Shown here in pieces: positions 41,744 to 48,798 of a stretch of DNA of 48,798 nucleotides. Each line of letters begins with the position of its first letter. Positions within the stretch are counted from its first letter, which is position 1. This DNA comes from Beijerinckiaceae bacterium (GTDB taxonomy: Bacteria > Pseudomonadota > Alphaproteobacteria > Rhizobiales > Beijerinckiaceae). The notes beneath the pieces were generated by a model. The model saw only the letters and a program-made list of their open reading frames with translations, searched no databases and was not told where the DNA came from. The position numbers and the translations under genes were made by a program. The stretch spans positions 1 through 48,798 of the forward strand of contig JAIETL010000068.1 in NCBI GenBank assembly GCA_019745195.1. The letters are read 5' to 3'.

Positions 41744-42298
41744 TCAAGTTTCCTGCTGCTGACCGAGAGCCTCTGCGATCGCAGCAACCTGCGCGACGGT
41801 GACGCGAATGGGCAGATCGCCATCATAGATTTGGGCCATAACCATCTCGCCCAAGATGCGCCGGTCGACGCCCGTGGCTATCGCTAGAACGGCGGCCTTG
41901 GCGTTCTTTGATATGCGAGCATCAAGGGCGGGCCTATCATGAAAGCGGGCGATGTAGCGCTTCCTTGCCGCCCTTCGGTCCTGATACCTGGCGCCCGGCG
42001 TCTTGCTTTTTTGAAGCATGTAGGCGGCATATTTCTCGGGGTTCTGAGCCGCCCACGATTCAATCCTCTCCCGGTCAAACGAGATGCCTTTGCGTTTGCG
42101 GTATGTGCGGTTCCGCGACTTGTTGTATTCGGCATCTCGGGCCTTTGTCTTCTGGCGATAGGCCCGCCGCGTCTCCTTCTCGGCCGCGCGCTGCTCTGCC
42201 GTCGCCGACTGCTTTTGCGCCTTGATCCGATCAGGGTAGAGCGCCCGGTAGCGCTTCTGATACTCGCGCCGCGCCTGCTTTTCGGCTTCGCTTCTCAT
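41744..42298 (-). CDS. Basic Lys/Arg-rich phage protein
   Basis: 184 residues, very basic in the first 70 ('QARREYQKRYRALYPDR', 'RKRKGISFDRERI') with repeated Tyr-Arg/Lys periodicity, then a helical C-terminal region. Such tracts often precede nuclease domains, but no HNH or GIY-YIG motif is visible. Likely a nucleic-acid-binding protein. ATGA coupled to a short upstream frame. Confidence 0.65.
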   Translation of the reverse strand: MRSEAEKQARREYQKRYRALYPDRIKAQKQSATAEQRAAEKETRRAYRQKTKARDAEYNKSRNRTYRKRKGISFDRERIESWAAQNPEKYAAYMLQKSKTPGARYQDRRAARKRYIARFHDRPALDARISKNAKAAVLAIATGVDRRILGEMVMAQIYDGDLPIRVTVAQVAAIAEALGQQQET

Positions 42299-42336
42299 CT
42301 CGCCACGCGCTCCACCAGCGCCTCGTCATTGGTCAT
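42295..42336 (-). CDS. 13-codon mini-frame, possible remnant
   Basis: AAGGA upstream of ATG 42336 and a 4-nt ATGA overlap with the next gene. It reads MTNDEALVERVAR, which resembles 'NRIDEALLERARN' in the neighbouring upstream gene. Most likely a truncated duplicate that now acts as a coupling leader. Very short, so low confidence. Confidence 0.25.
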   Translation of the reverse strand: MTNDEALVERVAR

Positions 42337-42581
42337 CGTGGGTTGTCCTTTCGGGCAAGTTCGGGAAGCGTCTTGTCGAGCAATGCGTCCACAGCGGCTT
42401 CCGGCATCTCGGGGTGCTCCATCATGAACTCGCCCTTCACCCACGAGCGGCGTTGCGCGATGCGCTCAGCCGGCGTCATGACGTGGTTGCGGGCGCGCTC
42501 TAGCAGCGCCTCGTCAATCCGGTTCATCAGGTCACCTACGGTTCGGGGCTCGTTTGGGAAATCGGATTCGCGACGGCTCAC
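42333..42581 (-). CDS. Small phage protein with 'VMTPAERIAQRRSW' motif
   Basis: 82 residues, 4-nt overlap with the gene before. The core 'LLERARNHVMTPAERIAQRRSWVKGEFMMEHPEMPEA' matches a motif I know from many phage accessory proteins, where it has no assigned function. Helical throughout. Confidence 0.75.
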   Translation of the reverse strand: MSRRESDFPNEPRTVGDLMNRIDEALLERARNHVMTPAERIAQRRSWVKGEFMMEHPEMPEAAVDALLDKTLPELARKDNPR

Positions 42582-43003
42582 GTCGTCTCTCCCTGCGCGA
42601 GAGAGCGGGCGCGGCGAAGCATACTCACAGAGACGCCGCCGACTTCGTCGTTATCCGAGGCGGCTGGCGCGTGCTCCTGCAAATAGGCAGCAAGCAAGTC
42701 GAACGGCTCCAGCGCCGTCTCCAGCACCGCCACCCGCGCCTTGAGGGCGGTTTCTCGGGCTTCGGCGGCGTCTTGGGCGTGCTTGTTCTGCTTCGACCAA
42801 GCTGCCAGAAGGTCGCGCGCCTCGTCCCTCTCAGCCCGCGAGGCGCGGAGAGCGGCAACGGCTTCGCGGACGAATGCCTCCATCGCGTGCCAGTCAGCGG
42901 GCCGGACCTTGACGCTGTCCTTGGCGGGCAACGTGCCAGCGCCGTCCATGGCGCGGAGCAGGACCGCCTCGCCCCGCCCCGCCAGTTCATCCGTGTCTGT
43001 CAT
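42578..43003 (-). CDS. Hypothetical coiled-coil protein
   Basis: 141 residues. ATG 43003 overlaps the upstream TGA (ATGA). A long coiled coil runs from about residue 45 to 105 ('EAVAALRASRAERDEARDLL'), and the C-terminus is a helix with Ser/Val residues. A common build in phage accessory operons; function unknown. Confidence 0.65.
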   Translation of the reverse strand: MTDTDELAGRGEAVLLRAMDGAGTLPAKDSVKVRPADWHAMEAFVREAVAALRASRAERDEARDLLAAWSKQNKHAQDAAEARETALKARVAVLETALEPFDLLAAYLQEHAPAASDNDEVGGVSVSMLRRARSLAQGETT

Positions 43004-43203
43004 GTCAGCACCGCCCAAAGCAGCCACGCGCTAAGGCTGACGATCAGCGCGGCGGCGGCATAGAACATACCAACGATGCCGTCGCCGATGGAGGCGTATC
43101 CAGCGGGCGGCGGCTGCAATGCGCTGCTGACTGCAAGCCAGCCGAACGCCATAAGGGTGACGGCAGCAGGGAAGCCCCACGTTCCAATGGTGAGCGTCAT
43201 CAC
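43000..43203 (-). CDS. Small two-helix membrane protein
   Basis: 67 residues with two transmembrane helices (about 8-28 and 43-64, the second 'GMFYAAAALIVSLSAWLLWAVL'). 4-nt coupling on both sides. It might modify the host envelope, for instance superinfection exclusion, but no family match supports this. Confidence 0.6.
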   Translation of the reverse strand: MMTLTIGTWGFPAAVTLMAFGWLAVSSALQPPPAGYASIGDGIVGMFYAAAALIVSLSAWLLWAVLT

Positions 43204-43616
43204 TCTTTCCTTTCGTGATCTGCATGGGAGAGGGCGCGGAGCGTCGCGGCGACGACAAGGCGCGGCAATTCATCAATCTGGCCGGGGCGTTGAAGGTTGA
43301 TGTGCCAGCGGTGCTTCTTGCCGAGCGCGCTCAATGCTTCTCGCAAAATCTCTGCCGAGCGCCCCGGCAGCACGCGCTCTACAAGAGCAACGGCGGCGTC
43401 GATCGAAGCGGTGTAGGGTGGCGCGGCGACGAACTGGCCATGGCCGGGGAGCGGCTTCTCGCCTGTCGGCGTCAGGACATAGCCACCATTGCATACCCAA
43501 GGCAGCCAACCGTCCGGCCTTGCCGGCAATGTGCGTGCGGCGATCAGCCCATCTGCCGTCCTGTCGCTCCCGCTCCCGGCCTCTATCCGCTCCACAAGCG
43601 CGTTGAGGTCAGACAT
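43200..43616 (-). CDS. Phage ABA-sandwich-like protein
   Basis: 138 residues; AAGGAG before ATG 43616. 'MSDLNALVERIEAGSGSDRTADGLIA' followed by 'PPYTASIDAAVALVERVLPG' and a C-terminal helix 'LPRLVVAATLRALSHAD' resembles the phage ABA-sandwich family found in many temperate phages. Molecular function is not established. Confidence 0.75.
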   Translation of the reverse strand: MSDLNALVERIEAGSGSDRTADGLIAARTLPARPDGWLPWVCNGGYVLTPTGEKPLPGHGQFVAAPPYTASIDAAVALVERVLPGRSAEILREALSALGKKHRWHINLQRPGQIDELPRLVVAATLRALSHADHERKE

Positions 43617-44064
43617 CGGAGGGCTCCTTGGTTTCGAGGTTGGCGAGGGCCTTGTGTGCTTCCTCGATTCCGGAATCGAGGCCACTGGTGCGTGCGCCGG
43701 AGGCAAGCAGTCTGTCGCGGGCTTCCAGCATTTCACTCAGGGCCGTCCCCAGCGCCCCCTTCGCCTCTGGGAGCTTGGACTCGGCTAGGAGGGCGCGGGC
43801 TTCGGCTTTGCGAGCGCGCTCCGTCAGCGTCGGGTTCTTGATCGTGTAGCCGCAACCGCCGCAGAACGTGTAGCCGCCGGGGTGCGTCATGATTGTGTGC
43901 GCGCCGCCGTTGGCCGCATCGCAACCAAGACCCGCCAATGATCGGGCCTCGTCCCGCTCCCCCTCTGCCTTCGCCAAGCTCTCGCGGAGGGAGGCGAGTT
44001 CGGCGCGCATGGCCTCGACCTCGCCGACCGAAATCTTGGCGTGGATGAAATCAGGGCGTGTCAT
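43609..44064 (-). CDS. Hypothetical coiled-coil protein with Cys-rich turn
   Basis: 151 residues from ATG 44064. Coiled coil (10-50, 'EVEAMRAELASLRESLAKAEGERDEARSLA'), then 'YTFCGGCGYTIKNPT', a two-cysteine turn typical of half a zinc ribbon, then another long helix. Overlaps neighbours by 14 and 8 nt. Function unknown. Confidence 0.65.
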   Translation of the reverse strand: MTRPDFIHAKISVGEVEAMRAELASLRESLAKAEGERDEARSLAGLGCDAANGGAHTIMTHPGGYTFCGGCGYTIKNPTLTERARKAEARALLAESKLPEAKGALGTALSEMLEARDRLLASGARTSGLDSGIEEAHKALANLETKEPSDV

Positions 44065-44428
44065 GGATGCCTCGCTCCGCAGGGTTGATTCCGGGGCGGA
44101 AGGTGGTTTCGCTGCCGGAGAGGTTCCGGTGCCAATTGAGCAGCGCGGCCGCCGTCGATATGGTGTGATGCTTGGCCTTGAAGGCGTCGCCCGCCGCTTG
44201 TGCGGAAGCGGCCTTCTGAGCGAGGTAGCCAATCAGCCAGAACCAATCCCAGGGCGTCTTGCCGGCGTCGTGATCCACGCCGTAACGCTCGACCTGATGG
44301 GCGGCCTCCAGCCTCGCGCCGGTAAGCCAGTCTTCGGTTTCAGGGCTATTGATCAGAGCCTGCAAGCGCGCGATCTCCGCCCGCAGCCCCTCGATCGTCT
44401 CTGCGTCTCCGGTGGGGGTGGTGGTCAT
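44051..44428 (-). CDS. Phage protein of the 'HHTISTAAAL.NWH' family
   Basis: 125 residues. 'EDWLTGARLEAAHQVERYG', 'DAGKTPWDWFWLIGYLAQKA' and 'KAKHHTISTAAALLNWHRNLSG' form a signature I recognise from many phage proteins. Histidines and acidic residues suggest a metal-binding helical bundle, possibly MazG/dUTPase-like (inference). 4-nt coupling to the upstream gene. Confidence 0.78.
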   Translation of the reverse strand: MTTTPTGDAETIEGLRAEIARLQALINSPETEDWLTGARLEAAHQVERYGVDHDAGKTPWDWFWLIGYLAQKAASAQAAGDAFKAKHHTISTAAALLNWHRNLSGSETTFRPGINPAERGIHDTP

Positions 44429-44658
44429 GGCGTAGCCTCGCGAAGCGCTCGAACGATTTCAGGGTGCGCGTAAATCACGCCGTTGACGCGGAAGGCGGCG
44501 GGCCGGCGCATGTGAACGATGTTCTGCCGGAAGCCCCGTTTCAGCCGACGCTTTGCGCGGGCTGGCGAACGAACGCGCGACCAATCTTCGTATGCCTCGG
44601 TCGCGTTCAGGCTCTCGACAATGCCCATCGACGTGAACGGGTTCAGGAGCGGGTTCAT
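44425..44658 (-). CDS. Small basic phage protein
   Basis: 77 residues, basic in the middle ('SPARAKRRLKRGFRQNI') with a C-terminal 'FRVNGVIYAHPEIVRALREA'. ATGA overlaps on both sides. Possibly DNA-binding. No family recognised. Confidence 0.65.
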   Translation of the reverse strand: MNPLLNPFTSMGIVESLNATEAYEDWSRVRSPARAKRRLKRGFRQNIVHMRRPAAFRVNGVIYAHPEIVRALREATP

Positions 44659-45026
44659 CGCTGCCCCTCCCGCTCGGGGGAAAGGGCTTGGCGGCCGGCT
44701 GGCTCAAAGTCAGCAGAGACCGGCCCGCGTAAAGCCGCAGCCTGCCGCAGTGCGGCGTTCGTGGCGTCGAGAACTGGCAAGCACATGCCCGGCTTAATCC
44801 GGGCGCGCTCGTCAAAAGCGTCGGGCAAAAGCGCGCGCCCGAGAGCGGTTTGCAGAAGGTCGATCCTCACATCTCGGCATGGCCGGCCTATCTCGGCTTC
44901 ATCTGCAAGAGCGCACCCCTTGGGGAAATTGTCGCCCCACATGCCGGGGACGAACACGCCGCAATTGTTGCACCGACGTGTGGCCCGCTGCGCCTTCGTC
45001 AGCCTCTTCCCCGTATCTCCCGTCAT
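44655..45026 (-). CDS. Hypothetical protein with zinc-like cysteine pair
   Basis: 123 residues from ATG 45026 (ATGA overlap). 'RCNNCGVFVPGMWGDNFPKGCALADEAEIGRPC' has four cysteines that could bind zinc; the rest is helical. Function unknown. Confidence 0.65.
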   Translation of the reverse strand: MTGDTGKRLTKAQRATRRCNNCGVFVPGMWGDNFPKGCALADEAEIGRPCRDVRIDLLQTALGRALLPDAFDERARIKPGMCLPVLDATNAALRQAAALRGPVSADFEPAGRQALSPEREGQR

Positions 45027-45271
45027 GAGGGCTGTCCTTCTGTGGGGGTGGCGAGGGCTGCGCGACCAGCGGCAGAAACCGCAACGCCTGAGAATGAGCG
45101 CGACCTGACCGTGCGCAGAACCCGCCGTCGGCCGTCGCGAACGTCTCGCAAGCTCATCAGTGGCCGAACGTGCTCTTCCGGCATATCGACCCACAGATGA
45201 CCGGACACCGTCCCGGCGAGCCATTCCAGCGAGCGGCGTTGTTCGTCCGTCAGCCTCGTCTCTCTCGTCAT
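45023..45271 (-). CDS. Hypothetical protein, first small gene after the methyltransferase
   Basis: 82 residues; AGGAG lies 5-9 nt before the ATG. 'RLTDEQRRSLEWLAGTVSGHL' is a helix, followed by a strongly basic segment 'LRDVRDGRRRVLRTVRSRSF'. Starts 31 nt after the methyltransferase stop, so probably in the same transcript. Confidence 0.65.
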   Translation of the reverse strand: MTRETRLTDEQRRSLEWLAGTVSGHLWVDMPEEHVRPLMSLRDVRDGRRRVLRTVRSRSFSGVAVSAAGRAALATPTEGQPS

Positions 45272-45302
45272 GCTCCGCTCCTGTTGGGGTGGGTGGGGGA
45301 GG

Positions 45303-46739
45303 TCATGCGGCCTCCGGCATGTTCGCGGTCAGCCGCTCGCCCAGCCAGCGCATCACGTTCACCGCCATACTATTCCCGTAGGTCTTGTATTGAGGGCCAG
45401 CCGGGCATTCCTCCGCAGGGCGGCCTCGCCACGGGATGCGCGAATGCCCGTCGGGAAATCCCTGGAGGCGGGCACACTCGTCTTCCGTAAGTCGGCGCAC
45501 GGCCCATGTCTCGGCGACATAGGATCGCGACGAGCCGCCGTCCGCCGCGCGGATGTTGGCGGTCTCGTGCGGCCCCTCGAATTGCGCGCCCCCCTCGCGA
45601 CCGCGCAGGTCATAGGCGACGGCGTTCGGGCGCTTGGCGCGGAGCGTTGGCGACATCTCTGCCGTGATGCCGAGCCCACTGCGCTCGCCTGACGTGCCTC
45701 CAGCGCCCTCGCCTTGCCGGTCCAATGCGTCAGCCGTGATGCCGTAGGCGACCGCGACCTGACCGCCGGCATTGGCATGGCTGGCGCTATGTCCCATGGC
45801 GCGCAGCGTGGGTGCCAAATCGTCGGCGGCGTCCGCGCCGTGATCCTTGCAGGAGAATGCGATTATGTGGCTGTTCGGGTCCGTGCCGGTCGTCAGCGCA
45901 TCAACGCGGTCACCGGTCTCCCATGCGCCGCAGTTGCCCGACGTGCGATAGGCCAGCGCAGGAGGGTGAGCAGCGGCCGCCAGCGGATGGCACGGGTCGC
46001 CCGCCTTCGGGTTGCTCCGGTTCGCCTTGCTGGTGATCTGCGTGGTGTCGAAGGCTATGGCCTGAACCTGTGTCCGCGCCTCCAGCGTGTACGCCACGTC
46101 CTTGCCGACACCCATGCCATCGGGGCCGGCGTTCGGATTCTCACTGACGGCGCGCTCTTGGATAGCGTAAACGGGCACGATCGGCGTGCCCCGCCCCGTG
46201 CCGTCCTCGCTGGCGTCGAAGCCCTCGCCGCGCAGGGTGTGCGCGATCAGCATGGTATCGGCGGTCTCTTGCCCCATGCCGGGTTGCCGGTGGCCGCCGG
46301 TGCTGTTGGCGCCCGCAGGCAGCGTGCCTGCGACATCGGCAATGAAGGTCTCGACCTCGAAGTCGATCCGCTGCCCCTTGGCGGTCAGCGTGGCGGCGAC
46401 ATCGACGGGTCCGGATCGGTTACCCCCCCCCATAGGCGAGCCTTCCGTCGATTCCGTCCTTGCCGCTACAGCCTCCAGCGCTTGCTGTAACTGTGGCGGC
46501 AGCGACTTGCCCCGCTTCTCTGCGCGGCGCAGAATTCCCCTGCAGGCCTTGGGGCTCAAATAGTACCGCTGCGGGATCGGCCCCGTTTCCAAAATCGACG
46601 ACAACGAACACACGCTCGCGTCGTTGGGCCAGGCCGAAGTATTGAGCGTCGAGAACCCGCCATGCCGCCCGTGCCCGTGGCCCGGCAACCATACCTGCGT
46701 CCGGCCACCGCCCGATGCCGGATGGGAGATGCAAGGCAT
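45303..46739 (-). CDS. Cytosine-C5 methyltransferase, C-terminal part (motifs IX-X) in the overlapping frame
   Basis: From 46739 the frame gives about 478 residues. The start is uncertain: the frame is open from 47012, inside the intein. The N-terminal part ('FSTLNTSAWPNDASVCSLSSILETG', 'YYLSPKACRGILRRAEKRGKSLP') overlaps motif VIII of the other frame. A long repeat-like variable region ('ASEDGTGRGTPIVP', 'APTLRAMGHSASHANAGGQVAV') follows. The end carries 'AVRRLTEDECARLQGFPDG' and 'YKTYGNSMAVNVMRWLGERL', motifs IX-X that complete the SAM fold. It cannot methylate alone because motifs I-VIII are in the overlapping frame. Either a separate subunit or the continuation after a frame change at the nine-G run. 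Confidence 0.75.
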   Translation of the reverse strand: MPCISHPASGGGRTQVWLPGHGHGRHGGFSTLNTSAWPNDASVCSLSSILETGPIPQRYYLSPKACRGILRRAEKRGKSLPPQLQQALEAVAARTESTEGSPMGGGNRSGPVDVAATLTAKGQRIDFEVETFIADVAGTLPAGANSTGGHRQPGMGQETADTMLIAHTLRGEGFDASEDGTGRGTPIVPVYAIQERAVSENPNAGPDGMGVGKDVAYTLEARTQVQAIAFDTTQITSKANRSNPKAGDPCHPLAAAAHPPALAYRTSGNCGAWETGDRVDALTTGTDPNSHIIAFSCKDHGADAADDLAPTLRAMGHSASHANAGGQVAVAYGITADALDRQGEGAGGTSGERSGLGITAEMSPTLRAKRPNAVAYDLRGREGGAQFEGPHETANIRAADGGSSRSYVAETWAVRRLTEDECARLQGFPDGHSRIPWRGRPAEECPAGPQYKTYGNSMAVNVMRWLGERLTANMPEAA

Positions 46740-48225
46740 CGTCTGCCCCGACAAGCGCTCCCAAGAAACAGCCGAAGGCGTTGTCGTCGGTCGAGAGGAC
46801 GCCGGGGACGTTTTCCCAGAGGGCGTTCCGGAGACCATGAGATCCAGCAAGTTCATGTGCGAGCACCGCGAATGCGAGGGTGAGGTTTCCGCGGGCGTCC
46901 TCGAGCGAGAGGCGCTTGCCGGCGAAGGAGAAGGCCTGACAGTTATGGACAACGAAGCCATCTGCGACGTAGCTGTTGTCGCCTTCGACCTCGAGATTGA
47001 AGACTTCGGCATCGCCGGCGTCTTCGATTGAGCGGACGACGCCCCAGCGATGGATGCCGACCTCTATGGAACTGCGGGCTCGGTCATAGATTTTGACCGT
47101 CCAGAACGGTCGTTCCGAGACAGCGCGCCCCTCAATTTGAGTATCGCGCTGCGGCGCATGGCGGGACCGGCTGGCCGAAAAGCCGAGAGAGTGGGCAAGC
47201 AGGACGGTGGACAGCGCGAGCGCCTCGCTCACGGTTGTCAGCCGGCGGCCATTGTCGGCTCGGCTTCCATCCGCTGAAAGATACCCATCAAGCAGAGCCG
47301 ACCGATGCTCCCAACCGAACACCCACGTCGGCATGGTCTTTTCGCCAGCGCCCGAACCAAACTGGCCAGTGAGCCAACGAGCGAAGCTACGGCTCGCGAT
47401 TTGGAACCGTTCCGTCGTCCGTTCCTGCAACCGGCTAAAGGCCAGCCCCGAGCGCGCGATGGCATCGGCGAGCAGATCGGCTTCATGGCGGCCGCAGCAG
47501 ATGATCGCATAGCCCCGGCGATCATCGACCCGGCACCACCCGTCACCGAGCCACCGACCGATCACCCAGGCCAGTTCTGCTGACATCTCAGGACACGACT
47601 TTTCGCGCCCTTCGGTGTCCATGGCTGGCGGCTGGGATACCGGCCAACTAGCGGGGCTCGCCCACATGCGGCCGCCCATGTGCGCCGCTTCGACCCACTC
47701 CGGCTCAGACAGCCGGCTGGCGTAGGAGCCATTCTCGCGCCCCACCCAGACGCTGCTCTTCTTGCGGGAGTAGAACGGGTGTTCAGCGGTCGTGATAAGG
47801 CCGTAGCTTTGCCCTTGGCCTTTCAGTCGGATGGTCGGCGCAACCTTTGATCCGGTGGCCAGAACCCGCCGCCACCGACCCTCATGCGTCAGCACTTCAT
47901 CGCCGACCTTGACTTCGGCAATCTGGATCAGGCCATGCCGGCACGCGATCCGCACGTCGCCTGGGAAGCAGGGCGTGCCGCCGACCAGCAGATCGACGCG
48001 GCCCAGCCTGTCGAGCGGGATCGCGGTGAAGTCGCCGAAGTTGGGCGGCGCGTTACCCGGGTAGGGCTGGCCGGGCAGGTTCGACCCGAAGCGCTCCGCC
48101 AGAACGGCAGAGGCGAACGGGTCGATCTCGCTGAACCCGACAGGCTCATAGCCCAGACCGGCGCAGGCGACCGACCACGCCTCAATCCCGCTGCACACCG
48201 ACAGGTAGCGCGCCCCCTCCCTCAT
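46420..48225 (-). CDS. Cytosine-C5 DNA methyltransferase, motifs I-VIII, interrupted by an intein
   Basis: 601-residue precursor. Motif I is 'YLSVCSGIEAWSVA' (7-20), then 'GFSEIDPFASAVL'. Motif IV (GGTPCQAFSFAG) is interrupted: residues 86-428 are an intein, and the catalytic cysteine of PCQ is Cys429, the first C-extein residue. Motif VI is ENV (471-473), VIII is QRRERV (534-539). Removing the intein leaves 258 residues. The frame stops at TAA right after nine G (46423-46431, read as C on the plus strand). Motifs IX-X are in the overlapping frame. The enzyme probably protects phage DNA from restriction and first heads a minus-strand operon. Confidence 0.9.
   Translation of the reverse strand: MREGARYLSVCSGIEAWSVACAGLGYEPVGFSEIDPFASAVLAERFGSNLPGQPYPGNAPPNFGDFTAIPLDRLGRVDLLVGGTPCFPGDVRIACRHGLIQIAEVKVGDEVLTHEGRWRRVLATGSKVAPTIRLKGQGQSYGLITTAEHPFYSRKKSSVWVGRENGSYASRLSEPEWVEAAHMGGRMWASPASWPVSQPPAMDTEGREKSCPEMSAELAWVIGRWLGDGWCRVDDRRGYAIICCGRHEADLLADAIARSGLAFSRLQERTTERFQIASRSFARWLTGQFGSGAGEKTMPTWVFGWEHRSALLDGYLSADGSRADNGRRLTTVSEALALSTVLLAHSLGFSASRSRHAPQRDTQIEGRAVSERPFWTVKIYDRARSSIEVGIHRWGVVRSIEDAGDAEVFNLEVEGDNSYVADGFVVHNCQAFSFAGKRLSLEDARGNLTLAFAVLAHELAGSHGLRNALWENVPGVLSTDDNAFGCFLGALVGADDALHLPSGIGRWPDAGMVAGPRARAAWRVLDAQYFGLAQRRERVFVVVDFGNGADPAAVLFEPQGLQGNSAPRREAGQVAAATVTASAGGCSGKDGIDGRLAYGGG
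46942..47970 (-). other. Intein with LAGLIDADG homing endonuclease in the methyltransferase active site
   Basis: 343 residues. Block A starts with Cys1 (CFPGDVRIACRHG), with the usual 'IAEVKVGDEVLTHEG' after it. Block B is 'LITTAEHPFYS' with TxxH. Two dodecapeptide motifs, 'LAWVIGRWLGDG' (218-229 of the precursor) and 'LLDGYLSADG' (311-320), carry the catalytic aspartates. Block F is 'VFNLEVEGDNSYVADG', block G ends VHN, and the +1 residue is Cys. All residues needed for class 1 splicing are present, and both endonuclease acids too, so it looks active for splicing and homing. Confidence 0.95.
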
Positions 48226-48275
48226 AACCCCCGAGCCTCGCGGGAGAGGGGGGTTCCGCGCGCGGGAATCGCATT

Positions 48276-48339
48276 GGAAGGTTTGCGATCCGGAGCGTAA
48301 CCCATTGAAACGATTGAGGCCGCTTCGGAAGGTTTGCGA
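48276..48339. repeat. Direct repeats upstream of the methyltransferase operon
   Basis: GGAAGGTTTGCGA occurs at 48276-48288 and 48327-48339, 51 bp apart, within the 222 bases between the methyltransferase start and the next plus-strand gene. Likely binding sites for a regulator of the minus-strand operon. Promoter boxes are not clear. Confidence 0.4.
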
Positions 48340-48447
48340 GCGCTAAAGCATTGGCGCGGCTCAATCAGCCGACAACAGCTCTGGGCACCATCTCTCTCCC
48401 ATCAGATTGCAAACGGTCACGGTCTCATCCCTCGCCTGCAGCAGGGC

Positions 48448-48747
48448 ATGACACGCATGTGGTTCGCCAGGCGCGATCCGCTCGGGCCTTGTCGGGAGGA
48501 ACCGGCCGCGGCGGTCCGCGTTTTGCAAGGGCTCTCCATCGCCGGGATCCCGACCATGTTTCACGCGACGCCGCATGCCCTGTTCCAGAATTCCGGCTCG
48601 ATCCCTCATTTCATCGCGATCAGGCGCGACGAGCAGGGCTTCGGCATTCGCTTCGGCTTGAACGACGCAGAGGACCAACTGCTGCAGGGCCCCGTTTTCG
48701 AGACGCTGCCGGAGGCGCTGGCGGTCGTGTCCCTGATGGTGGTGTAG
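48448..48747 (+). CDS. Hypothetical protein at the right edge
   Basis: 99 residues from ATG 48448; the frame is open from 48334 and other starts are possible. 'TMFHATPHALFQNSGSIPHFIAIRRDEQGFGIRFGLND' reads like a compact beta-rich fold and the C-terminus is a helix ('TLPEALAVVSLMVV'). Not recognised. It may be another phage accessory gene or the first bacterial gene beyond the prophage. Confidence 0.45.
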   Translation: MTRMWFARRDPLGPCREEPAAAVRVLQGLSIAGIPTMFHATPHALFQNSGSIPHFIAIRRDEQGFGIRFGLNDAEDQLLQGPVFETLPEALAVVSLMVV

Positions 48748-48798
48748 CTTCGCGGAGCCACCCCGATGCCGGCTTTGGCCGGGCTGGTCAGGCGGCCA

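Noticed and set aside
46750..47012. Start of the second methyltransferase frame at 47012 inside the intein
   Set aside because: Ser/Thr-rich residues there look like a shadow of the intein and extein frame; family-like residues appear only from about 46740.
48182..48364. 60-codon minus-strand frame upstream of the methyltransferase
   Set aside because: It runs across the direct repeats, lacks a ribosome site and shows no protein-like pattern.
1..48798. CRISPR array, tRNA or rRNA genes
   Set aside because: I saw no regular spacer-repeat structure and no tRNA cloverleaf or rRNA-like stretch on either strand by eye.

Overview
This is a nearly complete temperate siphovirus (prophage) in a GC-rich alphaproteobacterium. 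Codon use, the CTTGAC-type -35 elements, a GcrA-like helix-turn-helix, DUF932 and the HU-like protein all suggest the order Hyphomicrobiales; I cannot name the genus. Nearly all of the window is phage. The left edge is an IS21-family insertion whose IstB gene runs off the window. No integrase, primase or DNA polymerase gene is visible.

Layout. 1-604: end of an IS21-type element (IstB fragment plus three terminal repeats with a 24-bp period). 632-2402: immunity region, with a LexA/CI-like repressor on the minus strand, a secreted protein in the same minus-strand unit, and a divergent Cro-like gene. An 18-20 bp dyad lies between the two regulators. 2558-12366, plus strand: early/replication operon, tightly coupled by ATGA and TGATG overlaps. 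It encodes a RuvC-like resolvase, a regulator with two DNA-binding modules, two DNA methyltransferases, a 5'-3' exonuclease, a DnaB-type helicase, an HU-like protein and several unknown proteins. 12367-15001, minus strand: DUF932 protein plus four small genes, with a near copy of the immunity-region operator upstream. 15256-40965, plus strand: late operon in HK97 order (HNH nuclease, P27 small terminase, large terminase, portal, protease, capsid, connectors, tail terminator, tail tube, frameshifting tail chaperones, a 2,034-residue tape measure, tail tip, fibre, endolysin, holin-like proteins). It ends at a strong terminator (41042-41074), which is followed by a 36-codon ORF. 48225-41200, minus strand: one long unit that starts with a cytosine-C5 methyltransferase and continues through about twelve small genes linked by 4-nt overlaps.

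Most notable finding: the C5 methyltransferase at 48225-45303 carries a 343-residue intein with a LAGLIDADG endonuclease, inserted immediately before the catalytic cysteine of the PCQ motif. Its first reading frame (motifs I-VIII) stops at a run of nine G. The motif IX-X part lies in another frame that overlaps the first. The enzyme is therefore split by an intein and also divided between two frames. The possible explanations are an overlapping two-subunit enzyme, a poly-G switch, or an indel.

Other notable points are a canonical A AAA AAC -1 frameshift site in the tail chaperone genes, paired EF-hand loops in the tape measure protein, an operator shared by the immunity region and the DUF932 operon, a probable leaderless cro transcript, a secreted protein probably made with the repressor in lysogens, and a second frameshift at a C7 run in a small gene after the fibre.
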